A DNA stretch of 64,000 nucleotides from Paramecium sonneborni (taxonomy: Eukaryota; Ciliophora; Oligohymenophorea; Peniculida; Parameciidae), in NCBI GenBank assembly GCA_905182985.1, contig CAJJDN010000011.1, forward strand, positions 248,001 to 312,000, read 5' to 3'. Each line of letters starts with the position of its first letter. Position 1 is the first letter of the stretch. The position numbers and the translations under genes are program-made. The notes below the pieces were generated by a model, which was given only the letters and a program-made list of their open reading frames with translations, had not been told where the DNA came from and did no database searches. Below are positions 22,419 to 32,747 of this stretch, one piece after another.

Positions 22419-23943
22419 TCAATTAAATGGAGTCACGGTCAAAAAGAAATGAACATATTGGGCTATATCTTCTGAATCTAAACTATTTAGTCCATAAAAA
22501 TGGCCTTTCCTTATTAATTATCCAAAACCTATTTTATTATATTGAAATAACTTCTTACTGGCATTTGAATAATTAGCATGAGGATTATTATAATTTTAAA
22601 AGAATTAATCACATAAAGGAGATCCCTTTATTACTATAATAGGATGATTAGCCATAACAGCCTATTATAATTCATTTAAGAATCCTTCCTATTCCCCTAA
22701 AAGAATATGAACAACCTTTAAACTTTCTCTTTAACCATTTTTGCCTATCTTCCCTTCAGCTAATCTAAATTAATTTATTCTAATAAATTACTTTTTACAT
22801 AAATTTATTTTAAAGACTCCTTCCAATCCAAATACCATCATTTTTTCTTTATTATCTACATACATATATTATAATAAAATTACTTAAAAGAAATATATGC
22901 GTATGTCCATTACTAATTTCATATGGATCAATAAATCCAGTAGTTTAATTAGGATATTTGACTTCTTATTCTGGAGCAACTCCAATCAATTTAACTCCTC
23001 TTCTAATTACATACTTTTCAATTCCTGTTGAAATTCCACTATCAACTATTACAGCATCCTAAAATCAAAATAAAATTAATTAAATACAGTATTAAAACAA
23101 GCTCTTGCAATTCCTGCATAGAATTTACCTTTATTAGTTTCTTTTGCTCCAATCAAATTTACAACTGGATAACATTAATTCAACTGTAATTTAAATAAAA
23201 TATCTTAAATGGATAGATTTTTAGCATTGATATCTGAAATTTTTACTAATTTAGCTACTCTTCCAGTAGGAAACAAAAAATCATAAACTTTCCAAAGAGG
23301 TTCTTCCTTATTTAATAAACTTGTTTAAGATTTATAAGTTTAGGATTATCTTTCAGGACTATGTGGAGGTTTTTCAGATTATTTATTTGATTATTATGTT
23401 CTATATGATTATTATAAATCTCCATCACCTTATGGTGTTGTTATTGGTATTTTCTAACATATAATTTATTTTAATTACATCTATAAGCATATCCATATTC
23501 TCACCTGTCTTTACACTAACTTCCAGATATTCAACATTAGGATAATCATTTATAAATTCAAATGCTTACTCTTAAGAAATCTATCTGTTATTAGAATCAA
23601 TTTTACAAGCTACTAAACATACTTACATTGAATTGTTTATTTATTTTTTTATATCATCCAACCATTATAAAGTTGAATCAAATGAATCAATATTTTCAAC
23701 ATCAAAACATACAAATACTATATGAATATTCTTTAGTATCTCAATTACTTATTTTCTTTCTGCCACATTTCCAGGAGTGTCATATATTGTTATTGTTTCA
23801 TTATTTTGAATTGTAACATCTATACTCTCTATTTATTCAGTTGGACTATAATCTTCATCAAATTCTAATCCCTTCAAATATTTGATAATCGAAGTTTTTC
23901 CTACTTCAGGATCACCTACAAAAGCTATTTATTAATTTTCCAT
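22419..23943 (-). CDS. small Rab-like GTPase fused to a TRPM-type LSDAT (SLOG) domain
   Basis: Residues 1-155 are a small GTPase: P-loop 'GDPEVGKTS', 'YDTPGN' (G3), 'ACKID' in place of N-K-x-D (G4) and 'SVKTGEN' (G5). After a Gln/Ser/Pro-rich linker, residues ~205-480 match the LSDAT domain of TRPM channels: 'YPVVNLIGAKE', 'GIARACFNTDAVIVDSG', 'STGIEKYV', 'GVKLIGVAPEQEV', 'NGHTHIFLL', 'ILLGEQEGFLNELQQAV' and 'HPIIVIKGSPLCD'. LSDAT is a Rossmann-like nucleotide-ligand sensor. Introns of 25 (or an alternative 28), 29 and 28 nt give 481 codons. The GTPase frame has no stop before the LSDAT part under either splice choice, so this is one gene. No channel segment and no prenylation Cys are present. 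The G4 Asn-to-Cys change may weaken guanine specificity. Confidence 0.82.
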
Positions 23944-23972
23944 TTTTAATACTTATTATTTTAAATATATAA

Positions 23973-26082
23973 TCAATCCAATAATCTCTTATATTTTACT
24001 AATACTTTCTTTACTTTCTGATATGGTAACTATTGATATGTCGAAGCATCTAGAGATAAATTTAGCCTTTCTGTTTATGTGATCTATCTATCCTCCTAAA
24101 ATCTATTCTTTTTATTATTATACATTGCTATTATTATATTATTAATCTTACTCTTTAATTCTCTACTTGTCTCTGTAATAAACTTCTTTTTTTCCTATTA
24201 AAATTCAAATGTATTTTGCCTTTATTTTTTTATTATAGAATGATTGACATTTATTGTTTTCATCAAAAGCTCCACTTTTGCTATCTTATTGTTTTAATAT
24301 GATATTATTGTTTTTTCATCTTATTAAAATGGTATAAACTCGAATTTAAATCCGTTTCCTATAATTTTTGCTTAAACATCTGTCCCTATCAATTCATTAT
24401 GTAAAAGTAAGGAGAAAATTACACCAAAATACTAATTGAATTATTTTAATTATTTATCGATATCTTAAAGTATTTAATCTGTAACAGTTTTTTGTTTTAA
24501 CAATTTGTTCATTTAATTTTAATTGTATTATTATTCATTGTAAAAATCTGACTTAAGTTTAATAATATCATTCTAAACCTTTGTTTTTGGAGTTAAAAGT
24601 ATTTCCTATTAATTTTAAATCAAGTTATTTATTTAATTCGACTCAAAATTTTTGGTTTCTTCTTATTTTATAATGTTCAAGTTTTCTATAGTTTACACTT
24701 ATTAAGATTGATCTGTTTTTATAATTTTTTAAGTTACATTACTATTTTAAATTAAATAACTATCAGAATATTAGGAATCAAATTTTTATGATTGATAGCT
24801 TATAATTTCATTTTAATTGTTCATATATTAAAATGAGGTTTAATGCACTTGTATTTCTTATTATTTTTCTTAGACATGAACAACCTTTATATGTGTTTCT
24901 GCCATCCGAAGATCCAACCCAGTTATATTAGTTTAAATAGTTTATATATCTTGAGAAATCTTTTGAAATTATAATTTGTTTTATTCATCAATTTAATTAA
25001 TTAGTTACTTCGAAGCCATTTTTTATTCTTTTATGGAAATTACTGCATTTAAAACTTTTTCATTAATATCTTTCAAATTTGAATTTATCAACTGATGTCT
25101 TCTTTAAAAATCTTATTTAAGATTTGATAATGCAACTTTTAATTCTTCTATTTAGGTTTTATTTTATCCTGAAGATTATTAAATTTAAATATCAAACTAA
25201 TTTGCTAAATCTTTAAACTTTTCATCAACAATTCCTTAAATTTATTCTTTATCAACTTAACTAATAAAAATATGATTAATACTTTGTAATTTATGGAGAA
25301 TTAGTAATGATATTTGGTATAATTTTTAAATTTGTCTATTCCAATAAGTCAGTTTGATCAATTGTTAAAAAGTATTATGATTTTTACCTTAATTCTATAA
25401 TCATATCCTGCATCCACTATTTACTACATTAAATTTTATTGAGTTCTTATTCGTTACTTTGAATTTTTGATAAAAGACTTTGTGTATGTGAATTTATAGT
25501 TGATATTTCTTCTTGATTCTAATAAAAAATAATAATAAAATACTTTTAAATTCATTTCAGTTAATTTTTAGATAATTTTGGAATTAGAAGTGTCAAAATT
25601 ACTAATAGTAAAATCTTGTTGATACAATTTCTAACTTAAATAGTTATTATAAATTTCCACTCTCTCAGTTAAACTTTATTAAACATCACCTAGTATAGTT
25701 ATTTCTTTCTTTTAATTTTCTTATTCAAGTTTAATAGTTCCTTATTCTAATCTTATTTTATTTAACTCGAAATTAAAATCGTTTTCAATTTCAATTACTT
25801 TTGATTAATCTTCTTAAGTATTCTTTCTAAGATGCTCAATTAATTCATTAATCAATTTGCTATATAATGACACTACAATACATATCAAAAGACAATTGAT
25901 CTGATTTATCTGTCAAAATATCTATTCTTCTATTATGTTAATGAGTGAATAATTAAATTTTTTCAAGTTCTTTTTCAACATTTGCAAGTCTAATTTATAT
26001 GTTTTGAATACCTCTCAACAACAGGACCACATATATGAGATATTAGTTATCGAACGACAGTTTCCTCCTAAAAATTTTGCAT
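23973..26082 (-). CDS. large coiled-coil protein, function unknown
   Basis: From the ATG at 26082 ('MQNFQEETVVRQLISHICG') to the TGA at 23973, with introns of 22, 22, 25 and 22 nt, the frame closes at exactly 673 codons. Most of the protein is predicted coiled coil, dense in Glu, Lys, Gln, Asn and Leu ('LANVEKELEKIQLF', 'DEKFKDLANQFDIQ', 'QIEELKVALSNLKQDFQ'). A short more hydrophobic segment, 'FGVIFSLLLHNEL', lies near residue 535. No domain is recognised. Cytoskeletal or basal-body roles are common for such ciliate proteins, but this is only a guess. It is divergent from the PX-WD40 gene across 71 bp. Confidence 0.75.
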
Positions 26083-26153
26083 ATTATAATTTATTAATAC
26101 AATTAACAGACTATTGCTCTAGTATGAATTACAATTGAAATTGTAATTAATTT
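26083..26153. promoter_or_regulatory. 71-bp bidirectional upstream region with a 22-bp palindrome
   Basis: Start codons at 26082 (minus) and 26154 (plus) leave 71 bp. Within it AATTACAATT (26127-26136) and AATTGTAATT (26139-26148) form a perfect inverted repeat around GA. The symmetry suits a site bound by a dimer, but no factor can be named. Confidence 0.5.
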
Positions 26154-27535
26154 ATGATTTCTGTTGTGGGCTATGAAAATTAAAATAATGTCATATACTA
26201 TGTTGTGTAATTTGAGAACACTGTTTTATAAAAAAGGTACTAATTACTTTAGAGTGATAGATTTTCACAATTTGAAGAACTTCATCAATAATTACTTCCT
26301 TATTTTCCTTTACCCAACTTACCACCAAAATAATATGTGACAGTACTTATTGGCAAATCAATTGAGTAATTAGAAAAACGCTAAAAAGCTCTTGATATTT
26401 ACATAAAAGAGTTAAACAAGAATCCTCGAATAGTTAAATCTTATCAATTTTAATCATTTTTGGGATTAGCTTAAACTATATAAATGATTTATGAATTTGA
26501 AGGAGTGAGTTAACCAATCAAAGATTTCACTATTAATTTTGATATGGGTTTGATGTTAGTATTGGGAAGTGAGAAAAAGAGTATACCATCTATTTTTAAT
26601 AAAGTAAATCAGAATTCATAAACATTGGGAACTTTAGAATGTTGGCTTTAAAAAGAAGAAGTTTTTAAAAAAGAATGGATACATTCGTTCATTAAATAAA
26701 CTACTTGTTTCCATCATGATGATTAAACTGTTATAATTGGATTTGAAGATGGTTCACTTACTCTATTACTGTTAAATCAATAAAATGAAATAGCATCATT
26801 AAAAGAATATCATTAACATTCCTCTAAAGTGCTTTCAGTTTATTTAGCCAATGGATGTTTATGTTCTGTAAGTGAATCAGAATTTAAGTAATATTATTCT
26901 TATTCATTTCAGAGTATTCTCAATGAATAAAAATGAATACATAATTAATTCATCCCTAAAAGAAATCAATGGACTTATGATTAGTGATCAAAAAGCTTAT
27001 GTTTATGACTTATTAGGCACTATTTATATTTATGATCTTTAAAAAATGTCCCTCTTACTCAAATTTGATACATAATTAGAAAACATTAAGGGAATTACAA
27101 AAAATAACAATAAATTATATTTTGTTAATTAATTTGGAATTATTTTAATCTTTGAAACTGAAACTTATACAGTTTTATAAAAAGGGAAAGGAAAGGTATA
27201 AGTAAAATAATACATTAATTATGAGAGAGTAAAGAAATAAGTCATTCAGAGAGTAGATAGGTGATATATATTGGTAATAAAGATGGTTCAATAACAGCAT
27301 ATGATTCTTCAGATTTTTCATCTTTATGTAAATATTCTTTGATTATTTTAGATATTATAAATGCTCATATAAATAGTGTTAGTAAGATAAGAAATTTTGA
27401 AAATGAAAATTTGCTAATTACAGCTGGCGAAGATAGATATATTAGGGTATAATATTTATATATATATAGGCCTGGAGATTACCTCCTGTTTTGATAAACG
27501 AAGGATTGAAGTAATCTTCATTATAACAATACTGA
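26154..27535 (+). CDS. PX-domain plus WD40-repeat protein
   Basis: Residues 1-105 form a PX phosphoinositide-binding domain: 'VIYYVVQFENTVLQKRYQ', 'DRFSQFEELHQQLLPYFP', 'LPNLPPKQ' and 'KRQKALDIYIKELNKNPRI'. The rest has WD40-like blades ('TVIIGFEDGSLTLLLLN', 'GNKDGSITAYD', 'LLITAGEDRYIRAWRLPP'). Introns of 25, 32, 24 (optional, frame-neutral) and 23 nt give 425 or 433 residues, ending at TGA 27533-27535. Such a PX plus beta-propeller protein would bind PI3P-type endosomal membranes and dock partners, perhaps in the endocytic or food-vacuole pathway. Membrane binding rests on the PX motif; the pathway is inference. Confidence 0.8.
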
Positions 27536-27614
27536 TTTGTAAACAAGATAGTTTAGAAATTATTTTATTATTAATTATTAATAAAATATTATAAAAATAT
27601 AATCGAACAATTCT

Positions 27615-29326
27615 ATGGGTAGTGGTGCAAGTGTAGAACAAGAATAATAATTTTAAAATCAACCAGCTCAAAATAATATTTTTATTGATGAAGGAGTTGG
27701 AATTGAATAGTCTCAATTATCAAGAAAATGGACAACTAAAATGACTATGTTTAAGAATTTAGAAACTAAAACTTTTTTAGAATCCCAATTTTAGAACAAA
27801 TCTCCTAGATAAACTATTAAATTAGAATAAAAACCTTCTGTTGTTTACTCTGAAGATAGTGATTAAATAGTTAAATCTTCAAGTTCATCTGCTATATCAA
27901 GTAAAATGCATATTTCACATTAAAAGAAAAAGAAACCATATCATAAGGAAAATGAAGAAGGCAGTGAAGAGGAAGAAGAGGAAGAAAGTGATATTGAAGA
28001 AAAATAATTACATAATGATAGAAGATAAACTAAATTCTAGAATTTTTAAAGTGATGATTCTTTTGAAGAAAGAGATGATGGTACTAAATTAATTAAATAA
28101 CATATATAATAAGCTGAAGAAACCATTACATCAAGAAAAAGTAGTATAAATTCTAAAGCTGATTAATAATTTTTAGCTACTTTAGAAATTAAAGATATTG
28201 CTGAATAAATTCATTTAGTTAAATAATGTTTACCTCAAAATTATCCAGCTTGTTAATTATATATAAGAACTATTATTAGTGAATAAAAATTATAACCAGG
28301 AAAAGATAAACTAGTCAAATTAGCATGTAGATAGAATCTTGATGACTCAGAGTTAAGTGATTCTAATAATAATGAAAACAATGATGAATCAAAATCAGAA
28401 ATATAGACTGATTATTCTCCTGAATAATTATTAAATTAAATTGGAATAGCAATAACTAGTAAAAAAGGTAATAAAAATGATGCCTCACCTTTGGCTTCAG
28501 ATTATTTAATTTACAATGATAGCTATCAAAAGGTTATAATTTTAAGTAATGGTCATGGAGAATTTGGTGAATCAATTAGTAATTTAACTTATAGAATGGT
28601 TTTTCATTACTTAATCAGAACCCCAACTTTTTATACTAATCCTATGAGAGGCTTAGAAGCTGTCTTTAAAAGGTTATAAAACAAACTTAAAATGTACATC
28701 GAAAAAAAAAAATTAGATGATACTCATAATATTTTACTAAGTGGTTGTGTGATAACAGGTATCTTTAAAAATTATAATTAGTAATTATTTAAAGAGATTC
28801 TAAATTATATTGTGCCTAACTTGGAGATAATAGAACTTATATTTACAAAGAACATATTCATAATACCAAATAAAAAAAAATTATAGCTGAAATATTGCCT
28901 ATGCATACTCCGAATGATAATTCTGAAAAAGCAAGAATTTTTAATAGTGGAGGAGAAGTAAGAAAAAATCCTTAGGGAGATGAATATGTTTTTGTAAGGG
29001 GGAGGTTATATCCATAATTACATGTGACTAGAAGTTTAGGTGATGTGATAGCTCATGTTATAGGAGTATCTTCCTAACCATATTTTTTAGAATATGATAT
29101 CACTTATTAGGATACCTTCTTAATTCTATCTACATCACCTGTCTTTTCTTATCAAGATGAAAATGATATAATAAATCATTTAAATGGATTTTCTCTTCAT
29201 GATATTAAATCAGCTTGTGAATCATTATATAAACAATGTAAATCTAGTTGGATAGTATCAAATGGAATATTTGAAGATATGACTATTATATTATTATGGC
29301 TTGGTTAATTAAAAGAGCCAAAATGA
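27615..29326 (+). CDS. PP2C-like protein with altered metal-binding residues (probable pseudophosphatase)
   Basis: The first ~280 residues are acidic and low in complexity, starting 'MGSGASVEQE', a candidate N-myristoylation site. The PP2C-like domain follows: 'ILSNGHGEFGE' for motif 1, 'QLGDNRTYIY', 'HTPNDNSEKARIFNSGGEV', 'VTRSLGDVIAHVIGVSSQP', 'LSTSPVFSY' and 'FEDMTIILLWLG'. Family scaffolding is clear (the 'H-x-P-x-D-x-x-E' and 'R-S-L-G-D' strings), but the metal ligands are changed. Canonical V-x-D-G-H-G-G is S-N-G-H-G-E, the A-S-D-G-L-W-D loop is gone, and the final D-N-x-T is E-D-M-T. A 23-nt intron leaves exactly 563 codons. It may be a membrane-tethered, catalytically dead regulator. 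Confidence 0.8.
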
Positions 29327-30626
29327 TTAATTTTAATTTACGAAAACCTCGAATTCTCTCACCATTGAAAAAAAATTCTGATATTAAAAATTTTTAATAT
29401 CTATGTGATAATGAACAAATGGAATAAAGTTAAATCTATCAAGAATAAAAATTTGGATAGAGGGTTCCAAAAAAGTTTATACAAACTTTATATGAAAAAT
29501 CAATTTGCAATCAAGAGATTGAATCTCCATAATTAGTCGAAATAATCCCTAAAATGTAAATTTGTTTTTCAAAGGTTGTGCTCACTGATACATATGCTTT
29601 AATATTCACATTTAATACTTTTACGATTAAATTTGGAAATTTTATCAGAAAATTGAATTTTGAAGAAACTACTCAATTAATGCATTTAGAATCAATTGAA
29701 TTGATTAATAAATATCTTTAAGAAAATCTGTAAATAAATTAGAATGAAAACATTCATATTAAAATAGAAAAGCATCAAGATATGTTTTCAAAATATTAGA
29801 TTCCACTTTCTCCTATTGTTCTTACTTTATAAGACATAGGAGTATTTGAGATTCATTATCCAAAATTAGAAGCTTACTTTTAGTTTTCAAGTTAAACTGA
29901 AGAAATATAATTAACAAATTCAGATGTACTTCATCTAATTGGAAATAATTTTTCTACAATTTAATAATATGTAAGAATCATAATAAGCATAGAGTTAAAG
30001 AATAAATTTTGGAAAATAAAGATCTTATGTTCGATAATTTCATGATTTAAGAATCAAAGAAATAGGAGTTGATATTTATGATTAGAGTACTTTTAAACAA
30101 TTGTAAATTAAGTAATCAAGTAAAATAAGATTTATTATTAGAGCATATAAAAGATTTAAATCAAAAAATTTTAAAACAGGTTTGTGAAACCGATTAAAAA
30201 TATGTTATCTTAACATTACATCCTCCTTAATTGGTATTGAAATAACTAAAAAAAACAATTTTCAAACAAAGTTTTACTCTTTTAGAATTTATACATATGT
30301 GTTTTATGCTACAGAAAGTATAATTAGAAACGTTTTTAATAATGATTAAGCTTTAGAAATAAAATGGAAAATATAGATTTGTGTATAACTTGAATGAATA
30401 TCCGATAGGAAATGAATTAAGTTAAACTTGTCTTCGAAATGGTTTATTTGCAAAAATAAATAAATCTATTTAATATGATTTAAATTATTTTAAACTAGAA
30501 TATGTACCATTTAGAATTATAATTTATGATCCTTTAGAAGTGAAAGAATATGAAATGCCTGTAGATTTTAATGTTATTGAATAAATGATTACTCTTAAAT
30601 TAAATGTAGAGTTTAAGATTTATTGA
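29323..30626 (+). CDS. hypothetical protein, no recognised domain
   Basis: The frame from the ATG at 29323 continues through one 17-nt intron (29971-29987) to a TGA at 30624-30626, giving 429 codons. Downstream residues ('LMFDNFMIQESKKQELIFM', 'LLEFIHMCFMLQKVQLETF') look genuinely coding and mostly helical with strands, but match nothing I recognise. The first ATG overlaps the stop of the PP2C-like gene (ATGA); the in-frame ATG at 29419 would leave a normal 92-bp gap and may be the real start. The 17-nt intron is at the very short end of the range here. Confidence 0.6.
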
Positions 30627-30668
30627 TTCAATAAGAAAAGAGTTCAAATATGATATAAAATTTATATA

Positions 30669-31969
30669 ATGAATTATTAATAAATCTCAACTTAAGAAAT
30701 TAGCAAATACAAAGACACAATTACTTAATTTTTAAGAGACAATACTCTTTATGATTGTTTAGCTCATCATAATTAAGTATGAGTATGATATTAATAAAAA
30801 GTTGATTGTTTTAGATTAAACATTTACTTGTTGGGAAGTATTTTAGATTTTTGTTGAAGATAACATAGAAGAAACGTTATTTTGGAATTCAGATGTTTCT
30901 AATTATGATGGAGTATTTACACATTCAGATTTAATAAAAGTACTTTTGAAATTATACGAAAATGCATTTCACAATAAATCTTCATGTATAAAATTAAATT
31001 TAATTAAGTATAACAGTCTGGTCCTTTATTTAATGTAATAGAAGAGGAAAGTGAAGATTAGGAGGAAAGTATATAGAAGAACCAATATAAAAAAGAATAA
31101 CCATAAGAATTAAATGATGATTAAAAACTAAGATTAATTTATGAAATGAAAACTATATCAATTAGATAATGGAATCGCATATTGAAAGATGATGTAAATT
31201 TATAACTCTCTATTCGAATAGTTGGAATCTTCAATTGGATTTGTTTAAGGAAGAAATGATGAAAGATTATATGATGCTTGTGTCAAAATAGTTAAGTCTG
31301 GAACTAGTCGTCTTTTTGTTGTTGATCCAGAAACCTTAATGTTTCAAGGGGTCATTCATCAAAAGGATATATTATCCTTTTTAATTAAAGGCTTTACTTA
31401 ATATTTAGGAACAATATTAAAGTAATAAAATAATATTCTATCTTAACATTAAATAAGTATTAAAGCATTTTTTTCTACTTATAACCAATAAAAGGAAATT
31501 ATAACTTGTAAAGAGAATGAAAATGTTTATTAGTATCTATTTAATTTTAATCAAGAGTATTTTATACAATGATGCATAATCATAAATCATATATCATTCC
31601 TATTGTTAATAGCGATGATTAATATCTTGGCTAAATAAATAGAAGAGATATCATTTTAATCATTAAAAATGGGTTATTTGAATTGGTATATTTTAATAAT
31701 TAACAAATAGTTCTCTTAAACTGCTTCTTAATTATTACTATTTTTGTAAAATGAAAAGGCTAAAATCCCAGCTTATTAATATTATTCGAAGCAGTTCTTT
31801 AGTATGGATTAAACTCTAAAAGAAGTAATCAAAATTACATAATTAGGTTGTTGAAAATCTAGTTTTATCTGATAGTTCGGCTTTAATATGTTTATCATCA
31901 AGTAGATAAATTTAAGCAATTATTACAATTTCAGATATTTTGAGATACATTTTAAAAGATGCATATTGA
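30669..31969 (+). CDS. AMPK gamma / SNF4-like protein with four CBS motifs
   Basis: The protein has the tandem CBS layout of the AMP-activated kinase gamma subunit: 'ITQFLRDNTLYDCLAHHNQL', 'LIVLDQTFTCWEVFQIFVED', 'ETLFWNSDVSNYDGVFTHSD', then a charged linker, 'GTSRLFVVDPETLMFQGVIH', 'NHKSYIIPIVNSDDQYLGQI' and the last 'SSRQIQAIITISDILRYIL'. Six introns (25, 23, 28, 23, 25, 22 nt) must be removed; the frame then closes exactly at 385 codons. SNF4-type proteins bind AMP/ATP between CBS motifs and tune an energy-sensing kinase. An acidic insert ('EEESEDQEE') between the CBS pairs is extra. Nucleotide binding is inferred from the family. Confidence 0.85.
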
Positions 31970-32747
31970 TAAAGAAGTTTATTCATTCAATTATTTACTA
32001 ATTATACATTAAAATATATATTTTTCCATACTATTTCTAACAATTTTTTATCAAAACAAAAAAAATACGAATTCAATTCACCATATATTAAAACTAATAA
32101 AAACTTTATAAACATATGTTATCAATAATTTGGATATCCTAATTTAAATATAAATTTTTAAAAGTAAATAGATCTATTTTTAATCATTTCATTATTTTTT
32201 ATGCATATTGAAGTCTTTTTGTTTCTTTAATATCAAGCATATTTTAACATCCTTAACATTTTAATTGAATTTACTTATTTTCTTTTAAAATACCAAATAA
32301 TTTTTATACAATCTTTATGAAGCGAATCCTATTTAAGAAAAAATAATGTTAAAAACAGGAATAAATACAAGAATTAAAAGGTTCATTTATTTTTTTACCT
32401 AATTGATATCTTCATTGTATAATCTAATAAATTAAACTTAGAAAGTTTATGTAAAGCTTCTAAGCCTTCTCAATTGATGTGAATAATATGATATTTGTAT
32501 GCTAATAAAAGATCAGAGGAACGAGAATTTTAAATATTAGTAGTATAACCAATTTAATTATTTTAAATGATATGAACAGTACTTCCATTAGAATAGTTAT
32601 CTAATAATGAAAGTAGATGTTTTCATTTACAATTTCTTAACCCAAAATTTAAATCGATATATCTTTATAATCAGCTGAATTACAATTTTATTACATTTTT
32701 ATAATATTTCAATTTTATGATGAAAAAATAAAAACACAATACTCAAA
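31970..32747. other. intergenic stretch with a possible degenerate minus-strand coding remnant
   Basis: About 780 bp without a confident gene. On the minus strand, roughly 32390-32620 reads like protein ('NGSTVHIIQNNQIGYTT', 'SRSSDLLLAYKYHIIHIN', then after an in-frame TGA 'EGLEALHKLSKFNLLDY'). No start codon or clean splice model makes this an intact gene, so it may be a decayed fragment or chance. Confidence 0.35.

Noticed and set aside
22419..23460. LSDAT domain as its own gene starting at ATG 23460
   Set aside because: The upstream GTPase frame passes through this ATG without a stop and both splice choices keep the frame, so one fused gene is the simpler model.
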